DNA of 62,719 bases from Gracilaria domingensis (Eukaryota; Rhodophyta; Florideophyceae; Gracilariales; Gracilariaceae): contig VCMS01000320.1 in NCBI GenBank assembly GCA_022539475.1, positions 1 to 62,719 of the forward strand, in the 5' to 3' direction. Numbering within the stretch: the stretch's first letter is position 1; the number at the start of each line of letters is the position of its first letter. A model generated the notes under the pieces. The model ran no database searches and had not been told where the DNA came from. It saw only the letters and a program-made list of their open reading frames with translations. Below are positions 1-9,637 of the stretch, one piece after another. A program made the position numbers and the translations under genes.

Positions 1-46
1 GCCAAGGGTGGACACAGAACGCCTGCAGCCTCTCGTGGCTAAGGCT

Positions 47-1672
47 ATGGCACATGAGGATAGTTCCGATAACGAAATAACACCGAATCCTGCGGCATTA
101 CCGGGGCCTGTCGCCGAAGAAGCTAGGGAAATAACGGAAGATATCCAAACTGGTGTGAATTCAAGCTCTATGAACAGACCTGATCTTTTAAATGAACTGA
201 ATTGCTTGAAAGAAAAGGTTAAGACGCTACAAGAGGACTTGATGGTTCGGGGAATTCTAGTGAAGGTCGCCCAAGAGCAGAGTACGGCTTTGAAAAAGAG
301 GCTTGAAGAGAAGGATCTAGTCATTGAAGGGCTAAGAGGGGCACTGAAACAGGAGGGAGATAGGAGTACACGTGCTGGTGAACCTGGGCAGACAGGTCGA
401 AAGAAGCATAAAATTGAGGTGTGCGACGAGTTTCGAGGGGTTGCTCGAGCAGTGTATCACAACATGCTGACGTGGGCAAGGAGAGAAACAAGTGAGCTAT
501 GGCTCGAAGGTGAGTCGCTCACCCGAAATTGGGGTAACCGTGCCGAGAAGGTGGAAGACGCAACTGAGAGTGGGGAAGGGCTTATTGAGCCGGAGGAAGG
601 TGGTTCATACATGGTTCCTAAAAACCCCGTGGAGCTCTTGGGCAGTTTTGGCATGTTCACACCTTCGGTAGAGGGGGGGCCAGATGCTTTGCTGAAGAAA
701 ATGGTTGAAAGCGAGTTGAAGGAGTTGAGCTGGGAAGGTATTAGAAAAGCATCTCTTACCGACAGGTGTATACTGGAACTTTGTGCAGATATGTGCCTTA
801 GGCAGAGAATGCGGCAGACCATGAGTGACGTCGTGGGCGTTCGTAAGAGAAATACGAGGGATAAACTATTTCTGCTCCTGGGGTACGATCTGATTTGGAG
901 AAGAACAAAGCTGGTAGAAGAGAATGCTGACGAACTCACAATGCAGTTGAAGGAAGCGCAGGAGAACATACTGCGTCTTGACGAAAATGGTGTACCGAAC
1001 ACTTCATGGTGGAGAAAAGCCCCATTTGTTCGTCTAAAGTACTCCAATGCGGACAATGTCGAGGATATGCCGACGGAAGATCAAGACTTGTTCTTCCGAA
1101 ACCGTGTCGGGGTACAAGTGCTGAAGGAGTTTATTGGGTATGATGTGGAAGACAAGGATACGGGCACCTTTTTAGATGGCACAATACTGTTGCTCGCACG
1201 TTTGGACGCTTGGGTGTTGACGGTTGTGAGCCTTCTAAGTACGGATGTGTCAAGGGGTGGCCAGAGACAGAAACTGTTTACAAAGAAGTTTGCTGAACTG
1301 CTACCTCTGTGTTTAAAGAATGTTCTGGGGGATGTTAGGCAACATGTCTTGAGGACCAATTCCAGCGAGTTTCATAATTTTGGAACGACAACGGAAGATT
1401 GGACTAAGGTTCTTGGTAATGACATGAGAGAGGCTACATTTGGATATCGAATGCCGTCGAACGGAAGACTTTACCTCACTGTGAAAGAACAATTTTTTAT
1501 TGACAGTGTGAGCCGAAGATTGGGGTCTATTAGCGATTGCTTCGTTGGTGAATGCGAGGAAGGGGATATGGAGTTCAAGGAAATGGACATGAACGATTTC
1601 GGAATTAACACAGGATCACAAGAAAAGGCACCACAAGGTGAACATGTAGAGGATGGAGCCCTTAATGTTTAA
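47..1672 (+). CDS. Uncharacterised coiled-coil protein, tail-to-tail with transposase
   Basis: The reading frame is open to the left window edge. The first ATG is at 47, giving about 541 residues, but the true start may lie outside. I do not recognise a family. An acidic, low-complexity N-terminus (about residues 1-45) is followed by a Leu/Glu/Lys-rich predicted coiled coil (about 45-100). Next come a Lys/Arg patch (GRKKHK) and a mostly helical body with a second short heptad-like stretch near residue 300. No signal peptide or membrane segment is visible. The stop overlaps the stop of the opposite-strand transposase by about 3 bases, which suggests both belong to one DNA transposon. An accessory DNA-binding or ORF1-type role in that element is only inferred from position. 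A host gene invaded next door is the alternative. Confidence 0.5.
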   Translation: MAHEDSSDNEITPNPAALPGPVAEEAREITEDIQTGVNSSSMNRPDLLNELNCLKEKVKTLQEDLMVRGILVKVAQEQSTALKKRLEEKDLVIEGLRGALKQEGDRSTRAGEPGQTGRKKHKIEVCDEFRGVARAVYHNMLTWARRETSELWLEGESLTRNWGNRAEKVEDATESGEGLIEPEEGGSYMVPKNPVELLGSFGMFTPSVEGGPDALLKKMVESELKELSWEGIRKASLTDRCILELCADMCLRQRMRQTMSDVVGVRKRNTRDKLFLLLGYDLIWRRTKLVEENADELTMQLKEAQENILRLDENGVPNTSWWRKAPFVRLKYSNADNVEDMPTEDQDLFFRNRVGVQVLKEFIGYDVEDKDTGTFLDGTILLLARLDAWVLTVVSLLSTDVSRGGQRQKLFTKKFAELLPLCLKNVLGDVRQHVLRTNSSEFHNFGTTTEDWTKVLGNDMREATFGYRMPSNGRLYLTVKEQFFIDSVSRRLGSISDCFVGECEEGDMEFKEMDMNDFGINTGSQEKAPQGEHVEDGALNV

Positions 1673-4600
1673 GGCTGTACAAGATCAACGTGCTCAGTTG
1701 GTCCTTCATCTGAATCATGATAGAATCGATTGATGTAGAATCCGTGTTGAAACCATTGAAGTGGAGGACAAAAAGGTGGAGCAGGGTAGTTTGATCGAAC
1801 AACATGGACAGTTCCCTGTAGTGCAGAAGCCGGAACCATCCCGTACCAAGGAGTTAACTCTACGATAGTCTCCGCTTTGGAATGACGAGGGAACGGAAGA
1901 GTGTGGTTCTTTTCATCGTTTGTAGCCCACCGTAAAGATATGCATTTCAATATGTGGTCGATGTTTGTTGCGGGGGGTAAAACCTCGAAATACCGGACGA
2001 ATGCCACCTCTGGTGCGGTAAGTGCAGAATCAAGGAGAGATATTCGAATCAGAGCGACTACCTGGGCAACCCAAGTCTCTGAATCTTCTCCGCTTACCAA
2101 TACAGTGGAAAACTTTGGCTTTCTACTGGGACCAAATGCTGGAGAAGCGAAGACACGTTGGATGATGGGGTATTTGGGTCGTCCCAGCTTAAGTGCCTTA
2201 GAAGACGAATCGAAGTGTTCAAGAGTCGGAACGAAACCGCCTTTCACGACGGCCGAATTCACCAGAGTTATCCTTGTCTTTTCTGGGAAGTATGTAATAG
2301 AGTGCTCATCCAGTGTTTCTTTCACGAGACTGAGGAAAGGAGGAAGGGCCTGTTGACCAATTTGATCAAGAATCGACCTTGTGTCCGTACTTGAGAACAT
2401 TTCTCTAACAGCAGTCCATGTTTTTGAACTGGACATACTTGAAACACAATGTTGAAGAGCTCGTAAAGTGAAAGAACGCCCTCTCATTGCAAACCGAGGA
2501 AGCTGTGTGGAAGTTCCTGGTAAACCTGGATTACGCTGGTAAGGAGTATTGCCATTCCATTGCTTTCTAACATGTCCGTGCTCAATGGAGCGAATAGTCT
2601 CCTCCACAGCCGTTGCTGTTCTTCTGGACGTCTTTTTGTAGTGTCTTTTAAATAGCAGGTGTGCATGTTCGTATATGCCTGCGTCGTAGTACTTGATACT
2701 TCCCAGACGGCGAATATCGTCCACGAGATGATCGAGAAGATGAAACTTCAGAGTTCCCAGTCTGGAGGGATGAAAATCCGCCAGAGTCTTTGTTGCGGAA
2801 CGCTTGAAGGCTTCAATCTCCGAACTAAGACACAGGAGAGAGCTTTCAGTCCAATACGGGTCACGATTGTATCTGAATAAGGTCGAGAGCAAGTCCGAGT
2901 ACTGAGAGAAAACGGTTGTGATTGGGGCAACGTCCTGCTCTCCACAGCATATGTCAAAGAATGCTCCTATGAAGGGAAAGACCATGTCAAGTGCTTTGTA
3001 GTTTTTGGCCTCCAGCATTCCACGGAGACCGTCTTTCGTGAAGATACCATTCAAAGATTTGCCTTTCTCCTGCGTGGAGAAATCGATATGTAAACCTTTG
3101 GCAGGAGAATCGCGTTCTATGGCAGCTAGAATTGCGTTTGCATGGTTGAGGAGTTGGGTGCGTATCGTTCGAAATGAACGCGATGCAGATGTTCCTATTG
3201 TGGTGCACAGGGTGTCTGACTGCAGTCTCTCGATTGTGGCCGTTTTTATCAACTTTGAGATGCCGAGATGCAAGTTGTGTAATGGTTCGAATGAGAACAG
3301 ACTGTATGGAGACAATCCCGGGATCATTCCAAGGCTTACGGAAGTTTCGAGGAACGAAGGAATGAGAGATATGGAATTTGAACGCATCAGAGTATCCGCT
3401 TGAGATCTCCTCTCCCTCGCACGACGTGGACGTCTTTCCGCCTCGTCTTTTTGTGCATGTTGCAAGATAGCTGTGTATGTCTTTCGGATGCTTTTCGTGT
3501 GCTTTTGAGAACGTCCGTTGAATGAGGTGGGAATAGGACTGCATAAAGATGAGCGAGGGGCTTTGCATCTATGACACGGGCTTTCCGTTTTGGTCCCATG
3601 AAGAATGGACAGAATGTCCTTAGCCTCAGGAATATCCGCACAATAACTTGCAAGCAGAGGATGGCACACTCGACTTAGTTTGTCTTCCCCGATGAACTGA
3701 AAACCTTTCTGCGTGAGATTTAGAATGGGCTCCAGGACTTGACGAAGAGATTCTTGAAGGATTTGCATCCTGGACTCGCGTAGAGATTTGCTAGAAACAA
3801 ATGGCATTGCGTCTGCTTCAGATGCGGAAACCTCGATCAGTGTGGTAGGGAAGTATGCCACTACTGTGAGGTCATCACGGATACACTTACGGCGAAGCTC
3901 GTCGGAGAAGTTGAGAAATATGAGGTGAAGAGGATAGGCGGTAACCGATGTTTGCTTTAGAGTTGTTGAAGACTTATCGGTGTATACCTGGAGAAGACCT
4001 ACGAAAGATTCACTGTAACTTATTTCTTGGGAGTACCACACTATTCTACTATCCAAAGAGCCCATGACCATTTCCTTAAGTTTTGAGGTGGCGTCTCTTG
4101 CGAGAGAGCCGGACATGGGGTGAGATATTTTCGTGGAGTGGGTCTGAGGTATAGGGTGGAAGAATGTGTTTTCGTTGTTAGCCAACTGGAGCTGTTTCAC
4201 AAGTGTCTGAACGGGGTCTCTCGTGTAGAGGGTGGCGCTGAACTTACATCCTTCTGGCGAGACAGTTCTGCGATTGAAACCGTCCTTTGAGGCGTATCGT
4301 TCGAAAATGGCGTTCTTTAGTTCTGTACAGCGCTTGGAACTTGTTATGGTCTCGTTGAATCGCTTTTGCGAGAATCGCGGGTCCCGAAGTAGCCCAATTA
4401 GCTCGTCCGCCTCACGATGACCAAGGTTGGAAGCTACTGAAGCCAGACAAACCGTGAGATAATCCATATGCAAATCACCAAGGGCCTCCTCAGAAGGCAC
4501 TGGGCGGGAACTGCTTCCGTGTTCTCGCTCTAATGACGCGGGACCCGGGGAAGAAGAAACACAATGCGAAGTGTCCGGAATGGGAGGGGCGCACGGAGTG

Positions 4601-4848
4601 GGGTCGACGATGTCCTCGGACACTGGAGGCTCGGGAAGGCGACAAGGGGCAGTGACCGTTTCGGAAGATGCGGGCGCGGGTGCGGAAAGCTTGAGACGCT
4701 TGCTTCTCCGAATGGGCCGGCTATTTTCGTCTTCCAGCGCTGCTTTCAGACGAAACGGGCAATGGTTGACATGCTGTTGAAGGGATAAGACTCCTCGGCG
4801 AGTAACGAAGGGGCACCCACGCTTCTTATGTGTACAGTAGTAGACCAT
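1669..4848 (-). CDS. CACTA/Plavaka-like (Tnp2-type) DDE transposase
   Basis: About 1059 residues from the ATG at 4848; the frame is open further upstream but has no earlier ATG. The N-terminus has a Cys/His cluster (CTHKKRGCPF then HVNHCPF) like a BED/C2H2-type DNA-binding finger, followed by a Pro/Ser-rich linker. The body carries Tnp2/Plavaka-like blocks: a CHRC knuckle after a Gly-Thr-Lys turn, FEPLHNLHLG in place of the family's D-x-MH-x-LLG signature, and KFHLLDHLVDDIRRLG. Such enzymes cut and paste CACTA-class elements. The acidic residue in the second block is Glu rather than Asp, but the length suggests a complete protein. It is convergent with the gene at 47-1672. I found no convincing CACTA-type terminal repeat on the right side, and the left end is outside the window. 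Confidence 0.75.
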   Translation of the reverse strand: MVYYCTHKKRGCPFVTRRGVLSLQQHVNHCPFRLKAALEDENSRPIRRSKRLKLSAPAPASSETVTAPCRLPEPPVSEDIVDPTPCAPPIPDTSHCVSSSPGPASLEREHGSSSRPVPSEEALGDLHMDYLTVCLASVASNLGHREADELIGLLRDPRFSQKRFNETITSSKRCTELKNAIFERYASKDGFNRRTVSPEGCKFSATLYTRDPVQTLVKQLQLANNENTFFHPIPQTHSTKISHPMSGSLARDATSKLKEMVMGSLDSRIVWYSQEISYSESFVGLLQVYTDKSSTTLKQTSVTAYPLHLIFLNFSDELRRKCIRDDLTVVAYFPTTLIEVSASEADAMPFVSSKSLRESRMQILQESLRQVLEPILNLTQKGFQFIGEDKLSRVCHPLLASYCADIPEAKDILSILHGTKTESPCHRCKAPRSSLCSPIPTSFNGRSQKHTKSIRKTYTAILQHAQKDEAERRPRRARERRSQADTLMRSNSISLIPSFLETSVSLGMIPGLSPYSLFSFEPLHNLHLGISKLIKTATIERLQSDTLCTTIGTSASRSFRTIRTQLLNHANAILAAIERDSPAKGLHIDFSTQEKGKSLNGIFTKDGLRGMLEAKNYKALDMVFPFIGAFFDICCGEQDVAPITTVFSQYSDLLSTLFRYNRDPYWTESSLLCLSSEIEAFKRSATKTLADFHPSRLGTLKFHLLDHLVDDIRRLGSIKYYDAGIYEHAHLLFKRHYKKTSRRTATAVEETIRSIEHGHVRKQWNGNTPYQRNPGLPGTSTQLPRFAMRGRSFTLRALQHCVSSMSSSKTWTAVREMFSSTDTRSILDQIGQQALPPFLSLVKETLDEHSITYFPEKTRITLVNSAVVKGGFVPTLEHFDSSSKALKLGRPKYPIIQRVFASPAFGPSRKPKFSTVLVSGEDSETWVAQVVALIRISLLDSALTAPEVAFVRYFEVLPPATNIDHILKCISLRWATNDEKNHTLPFPRHSKAETIVELTPWYGMVPASALQGTVHVVRSNYPAPPFCPPLQWFQHGFYINRFYHDSDEGPTEHVDLVQP

Positions 4849-5211
4849 GGGAAGAAGAACTGAACGAGAAACGACGACAAAGACTGCAAGGGAAGGGCGT
4901 CCGAAGGGAGAAGGAGGTCGAGCGACAGTCAATATCGACGTGTTGCTCAGAACGGAGAATATATTTTGAGTTTAAATCACGTGCTTTCGTTCAAAAAGGA
5001 ACGTAGGTACACGTCGACCTCAACACAAGGGTGTACTTCTCGTATTATCTACCACTGGTTATAAACCTGTGGTTTCCCAACGTTGTACGCTGTACACTTG
5101 TCCAATCTCGCACAGAAAAATAAATCTCTTCCCTTCGCCGCCGCCGCCGCGCCTCCGACGTCCGAACTTCCGTTACCGTCGTGAGCCATGCCATCGATAT
5201 CATCGCGTTAT

Positions 5212-5293
5212 ACTCCGCTCCGTCGTACTTTTTCCCGCCCTCCACTTTATGGAGGCTCCATAAAGTAGAGGGCGGAAGAAAGTAGGACGGAGT
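5212..5293. repeat. Long near-perfect palindrome (about 40-bp arms)
   Basis: The left arm begins ACTCCGCTCCGTCGTAC and the right arm ends AGGACGGAGT. The arms meet at GGAG-g-CTCC (5251-5259), with only a few mismatches and one small indel. There is essentially no loop, so the DNA or an RNA from it would fold into an 80-nt hairpin. It lies 360 bases upstream of the transposase start and may be a fold-back (MITE-like) insertion. Confidence 0.8.
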
Positions 5294-5545
5294 CATCCGT
5301 ATCTCAGGGATGTATTCCGTGCAGTCTTTTCGTACGTTCTCCAATATCCTTCCACGTATCTTTGCTCTAAACTAACCAATCCTCACCGCGTTTCTTCGCG
5401 CTCTGCGACATGGAAACGGCAGGAAATAAGCTAATCACCCTCAACTTCTTCTATTTGTTCAAGATATAGAACGAGTTGAAGGGTGAAAACGGGAACCCGG
5501 TAACCCAAACCGACGACTGTAAGTACGCGACCAATAGTTCATTTC

Positions 5546-5630
5546 GTTGCGCCATAGGCTCTAGCTTCGCGTCTTGCGCTGCTTTTCAAAAGTAGCGCAA
5601 GACTCGAGAAGCTAAAGCCTATGGCGCAAC
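5546..5630. repeat. Long near-perfect palindrome (about 38-bp arms)
   Basis: GTTGCGCCATAGGCT at the left edge is answered by its exact reverse complement with one extra base at the right edge. AGTCTTGCGCTACTTTT-like inner arms meet around 5586-5590. Only a few mismatches interrupt the pairing. It directly precedes the 0.35-kb direct repeat. Confidence 0.8.
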
Positions 5631-5667
5631 AAACCAAGTTGGTTTCTCGGCGATCTTGGATCTCTGC

Positions 5668-6005
5668 CTGTTCGGGATAGGCGATTCTGGTACTTGGTTG
5701 AGACATAGGTTTCTGTCTCGTTTATCGTATCTTGCGGTATGTTTGCTGCATGGGCATTCTCGGTGTCGTTGCTTGTGAGTTCTTGCTTCGAGACCTTTCG
5801 CGTTTTACGATGAATGGATTGCTGGTAATCTAACCGATCACTTTCCTTCTTCTTCTTCCTTTTGCGAGTTACTAGGTCCCTCGACTTTTCTAGCGCAACG
5901 TTTCTGTTTTGCTTTATCAATGGTACGTTCCATCGCAATTCAAATGTTTCCAACGGAGCATTGACTAACTTATGGATACTTTCTGCTTGCGTATACAGGT
6001 AAACG
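5668..6005. repeat. Direct repeat unit, copy 1
   Basis: Begins CTGTTCGGGATAGGCGATTC and ends GTATACAGGTAAACGACC. It is repeated with many small differences at 6082-6432. Neither copy keeps a common open frame, so I treat the unit as non-coding and of unknown class. Confidence 0.8.
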
Positions 6006-6077
6006 ACCAATTTTATTTCATTTCTCCAGATCCATCATCGATCTTGAGAGACAAAATGAAATTGGTCGTTTACCTGT
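5995..6077. repeat. Inverted repeat at the junction of the two direct repeats
   Basis: CAGGTAAACGACCAATTT at the end of copy 1 is mirrored by AAATTGGTCGTTTACCTG at 6058-6077. The arms are about 23 bases, separated by a spacer of about 35 bases. The hairpin therefore sits exactly between the direct repeats. Confidence 0.75.
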
Positions 6078-6081
6078 CTGA

Positions 6082-6432
6082 CTGTTCGGGATAGGCGATT
6101 CTGGTACTTGTTTGGGATATAGGCTAGATTCTCGTTTATCGCGTCTTCAAGACGCAAGTTGCGGTATGTTTGCTGCATGGGCATTCTCGGTGTCCTTGCT
6201 TGTGAGTTCTCGCTTCGACACCTTTCGCGGTTTACGATGATATGGTGGGCTGGTAATCTAACCGATCCCTTTCCTGCTTCTTCTTCCGTTTGCGAGTTAC
6301 CAGGTCCCTCGACTTTTCTAGCGCAACGTTTCTGTTTTGCTTTATCAATGGTACGTTCCATCGCATTTCAAATGTGTCCAACAGAGCATTGACTAACTTA
6401 TGGATACTTGCTGCTTGAGTATACAGGTAAAT
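6082..6432. repeat. Direct repeat unit, copy 2
   Basis: Same order and orientation as copy 1. Relative to copy 1 it has gained a small perfect palindrome, GCGTCTTCAAGACGC, at 6141-6155. This looks like a templated inverted duplication of the local sequence. Confidence 0.8.
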
Positions 6433-6481
6433 GACTTTTGATGCGGACGTAGCTCACGAGTTGCAGGTGCAGGTTCATCAA

Positions 6482-6648
6482 GTAGGGAATCATGCATCTG
6501 GGCATGGTTCCCTACATGAGGAACGGAGAGGATGAGGCGCTTCGCGCCTCATCCTCTCGGAGTGCGTATGTGTTCTACCGATACCGCACTATGGTGGAGG
6601 TGCAGTCTGCGGCATCTGCCGCAGATTGCGCCTACACCCGCTCCATTA
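6482..6648. repeat. Cluster of three hairpins
   Basis: There are three consecutive palindromes. At 6482-6515, GTAGGGAA...TTCCCTAC has inner CATGC/GCATG. At 6526-6558 there is a perfect 15-bp-arm hairpin, GAGAGGATGAGGCGC-ttc- and its complement. Around 6592-6648 lies an imperfect palindrome centred on CTGCGGCatctGCCGCAG (6607-6624). There is no coding sequence here. Confidence 0.75.
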
Positions 6649-7057
6649 TGGGGAAATGGTACATGTAATATAGCAAAGTAGTGGTTAGCAAAAGCGGTCG
6701 ATAGAAGAATAGATACGAATAAAACGGTATGATTTCATAATGGGCATCATCTGTACTAGCACTAGTATTCCATGCGTTGCAGGGTATCATTCCGCAGAAG
6801 GTATCGTGTAATGTGCACCTTAATGGAAACTGAACCTAGACTTCGCGAAATACGGTTCAGGTAGCCCTCGACTAAAGAACTAGCACGAGTGGAAAACCCC
6901 CCAGTATTTACTGCACAGAGATTCTGGACGACCCAAGCAATTATCTGCAAATTTTGAAATAATTGATCTCGATATTTTTTCAAAACATTTACTGGACGAC
7001 CCTTGCCAATTTCTGGACGACCCTCGCCAAAAACTAGCATCTGCAAGAGACAGACGA
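6649..7057. other. Junk DNA fused to truncated retroelement, with GGGTCGTCCAG repeats
   Basis: No recognisable gene. CTGGACGACCC occurs three times, near 6924, 6992 and 7013. The pol frame of element A reads on into this sequence down to a stop at 6762, giving a chimeric tail with no similarity to the intact copy B. The junction with true pol sequence is near 7058. Confidence 0.55.
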
Positions 7058-9635
7058 TGAGGAAACAGGGGATATCTTCATCCTCGTCATCGACGGGTAA
7101 AGCTTCACCTTCCGTTCCTAGACGTGAAAGAGCATCCGCTTGCGCGTTCAAACAACCCTTCTTATAGGTGACCTCGTAGTCAAACTCGGCAAGCCGAAGA
7201 TGCCAGCGCATTAGGCGTCCGGAAGGCTCCGTGACTGACATTAACGAACGCAAGGCGGAATGATCCGTATTGACGGTAAAGTGGACACCCATGAGATATG
7301 ATCGTAGAGTCTGCAAAGCCCATACCGTCGCGAGACACTCCTTCTCGGATACCGAGTAATTGCGCTCGTGGACGTTGAGTGTACGAGACCAATAGCGAAT
7401 TGGTTTGCGTTCCCCTTCGGGTGTAGTCTGAAAGAGAGCACAGCCAATCTGGTAATCGCTCGAATCCGTATCCACGGTGTACGGCAACCCGTTCTTCGGT
7501 AACGCTAACACGGGTGCCGTAGTAACAGCCTCTTTAAGAGAGTTGAAAGCCTCCACTTGCGTGGGGGTAAGTGGTCCCAATTTGGGCGGTTGTCCCTTCT
7601 TCAGGAGTTCGTTGAGCGGTCCCGCGATCTTCGCGAAGCGAGAAATGAACCGTCTATAAACGTTGCATAGCCCCAGAAAGGAGCGTAGCTCTGTCTATGT
7701 AGTGGGGTGTTTCGCCTCTTTGAGGTACTTCACGCGAGCTTCCTCGATCAGTAACCGTCCTGGACGTATGACATGGCCCAGATACTTCACTGAGTCAGTG
7801 AGAAACTCACACTTCCTCAATTTGAGAGTAATTCCTGCATCCCGCAAAGCGGTCATTATCTCCCGAACATGTTCGAGGTGATCGTCAAAACTGTTGGAAA
7901 ACACGATGATGTCATCGAGGTATACCAAGCAACTCCGCCATTTGAAGCGAGCTAACAAAATGTCCAGAGCAGGCTGAAACGTAGCGGGGGCGTTCGTTAA
8001 CCCGAACGGCATACGCTTAAAGCGGTATAGTCCTGAATGACAGGTAAACGCGGTCTTGTCACGGTCTTCCGGTCTAACTGGTACTTGCTAGTAACCCCAG
8101 TTTGCATCCAAAGTGGAGAACACAGTAACATCGCCAAGCGAGTCGATATACTCGTCCATACGAGGTATGGGGTACACGTCTTTGACGGTGACATCGTTCA
8201 AGCGACGATAGTCGATACAAAAGCGCCAGGACCCATCGGGTTTCGGAGCGAGTACAACTGGAGATGCCCACGGCGACTGAGCCGGTTCTATCACGCCAGC
8301 GCGGAGCATTTTGTTGATCTGAAACTCTTCCTCTTCCCGTGCTTTCGGGCCTGCCCTGTAAGGGTGCTGAGCAATCGGCTTGGTCTCCAGCAGGAGGTCA
8401 ATCCGGTGTTCCGTAGTTGAAACCTCTCCGAGGGAACCATCCCACATTGGTGTAAACTCTCGCAACATGTTGCGCAACTTCTCACGGTGTGAAACCGGTA
8501 CATGACCGAGATTCAGTTCTTCTAACTCCTTGATAGGGTCAATCTTGTCATAACTCGTAGGGACGGTCCTAACTTCCGAGTCATTCTGTTGTTCAACCGT
8601 CTGAGACGAGTCCGACGCAGATGAGTGCGACGAATCTCCCTCCCCCTCCTTAGGGTGAAGCACACCAGTGCGTTCTTCAGCAATCCCGAGCATCTCGGCG
8701 GCAGTCACCTTTGTAGGGATAAGCGCCGTAGGGTGCGGTAGTACAGTTCCAATTACTTGGTTCTTCACCAGATACTGGGGTTTCTTGCCAAAGTTGGCTA
8801 ACAGAACCCGAAAGGGGTGTTCGCCGTTGATTTGAACAACTCCGTGCGCCAACGCGACCTGATACTTCTCGTATAACGCGTTCAATGGTTGAACAACCCG
8901 CAAACCACGCGGTGCGGCAGTAACATCAACCCAAACCTGGGATTCTGGCGGAATAGAAATTGCACGCGCTACGCGGAGCTTCGTCGACTCCTTCGGAGGT
9001 GAGGAATCCTGTAGAGGAGTGGGTAGTGGTACCAGCTTAGCTGACGCTCGGCGTAATGAGCGACGAACAATCGGTACAACCGAACCATCTTCCATTTCCA
9101 CTTCACGCGCACGCGGTCGTATGGCTTCGACATATCTGTCGCAGAAGTCACACCCTAGAATGACAGGGGCAGCGAGCGTCTTGCAGACGATGAATTCTAC
9201 CTGCTCGATGCAGTTACCAATCCTGACAATCAGTGAAACCATTCCAGCCGTTTGTAACGGGTTATTGTTAGCATCTGCCACGTCCATGACGGGTCCATGG
9301 CGGATTCGACAACGGACTTCCGGCGGTAGTAACGACTCAACAATGAAGTTGGGGCCAGCACCTGTATCCAAGACAGAGAGATGACGCACCATATACTGGG
9401 TGGATAGGCCAAGGTCAGCAAATATCTTGTAGTTTCGCTTGGCCATTACCATGACTCGATCCGGGATCCGGTTGTTCCTGAACCGTATCCACGGGCGACG
9501 TAACACACCAATGGTGGTAGAGTCCACGTCTAAGACGGTCTGTTTCCTCGAAAGGATTCTGACCTGGGAGCGAGGCGGTGACGCCTCGGGCGCCGTAGAC
9601 CTCGACTCGGGCGCCTCTCCATTGGAGACTCCCAT
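7058..9635 (-). pseudogene. pol of element A: protease, reverse transcriptase, RNase H (broken)
   Basis: One continuous minus frame from the ATG at 9635, interrupted by two nonsense codons. One is TGG to TAG just after TLDANWGY (about 8085-8087); the other is CAG to TAG in the linker after RT (about 7692-7694). Visible in order are the aspartic protease LDTGAGPNF (about residue 90), the RT palm beginning RFCIDYRRLN, the RT catalytic YLDDIIVFS, and RNase H with DTDSSDYQIGCALF and NTDHSALR. The frame diverges from copy B immediately after DEDEDIPCFL, marking the truncation. Both stops are C-to-T type changes on one strand or the other, as expected of ageing methylated DNA. Confidence 0.85.
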
Positions 9636-9637
9636 AC

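Noticed and set aside
457..1359. Minus-strand frames inside the gene at 47-1672
   Set aside because: Antisense shadows without homology.
5612..6361. Minus-strand Lys-rich frames in the direct repeat
   Set aside because: The two copies use different frames for the same DNA, so protein coding is not conserved.
7030..7060. TCTGTCTCTTGCAG as a 3' splice site in element A
   Set aside because: It falls exactly at the truncation junction, so the acceptor-like string is probably fortuitous.
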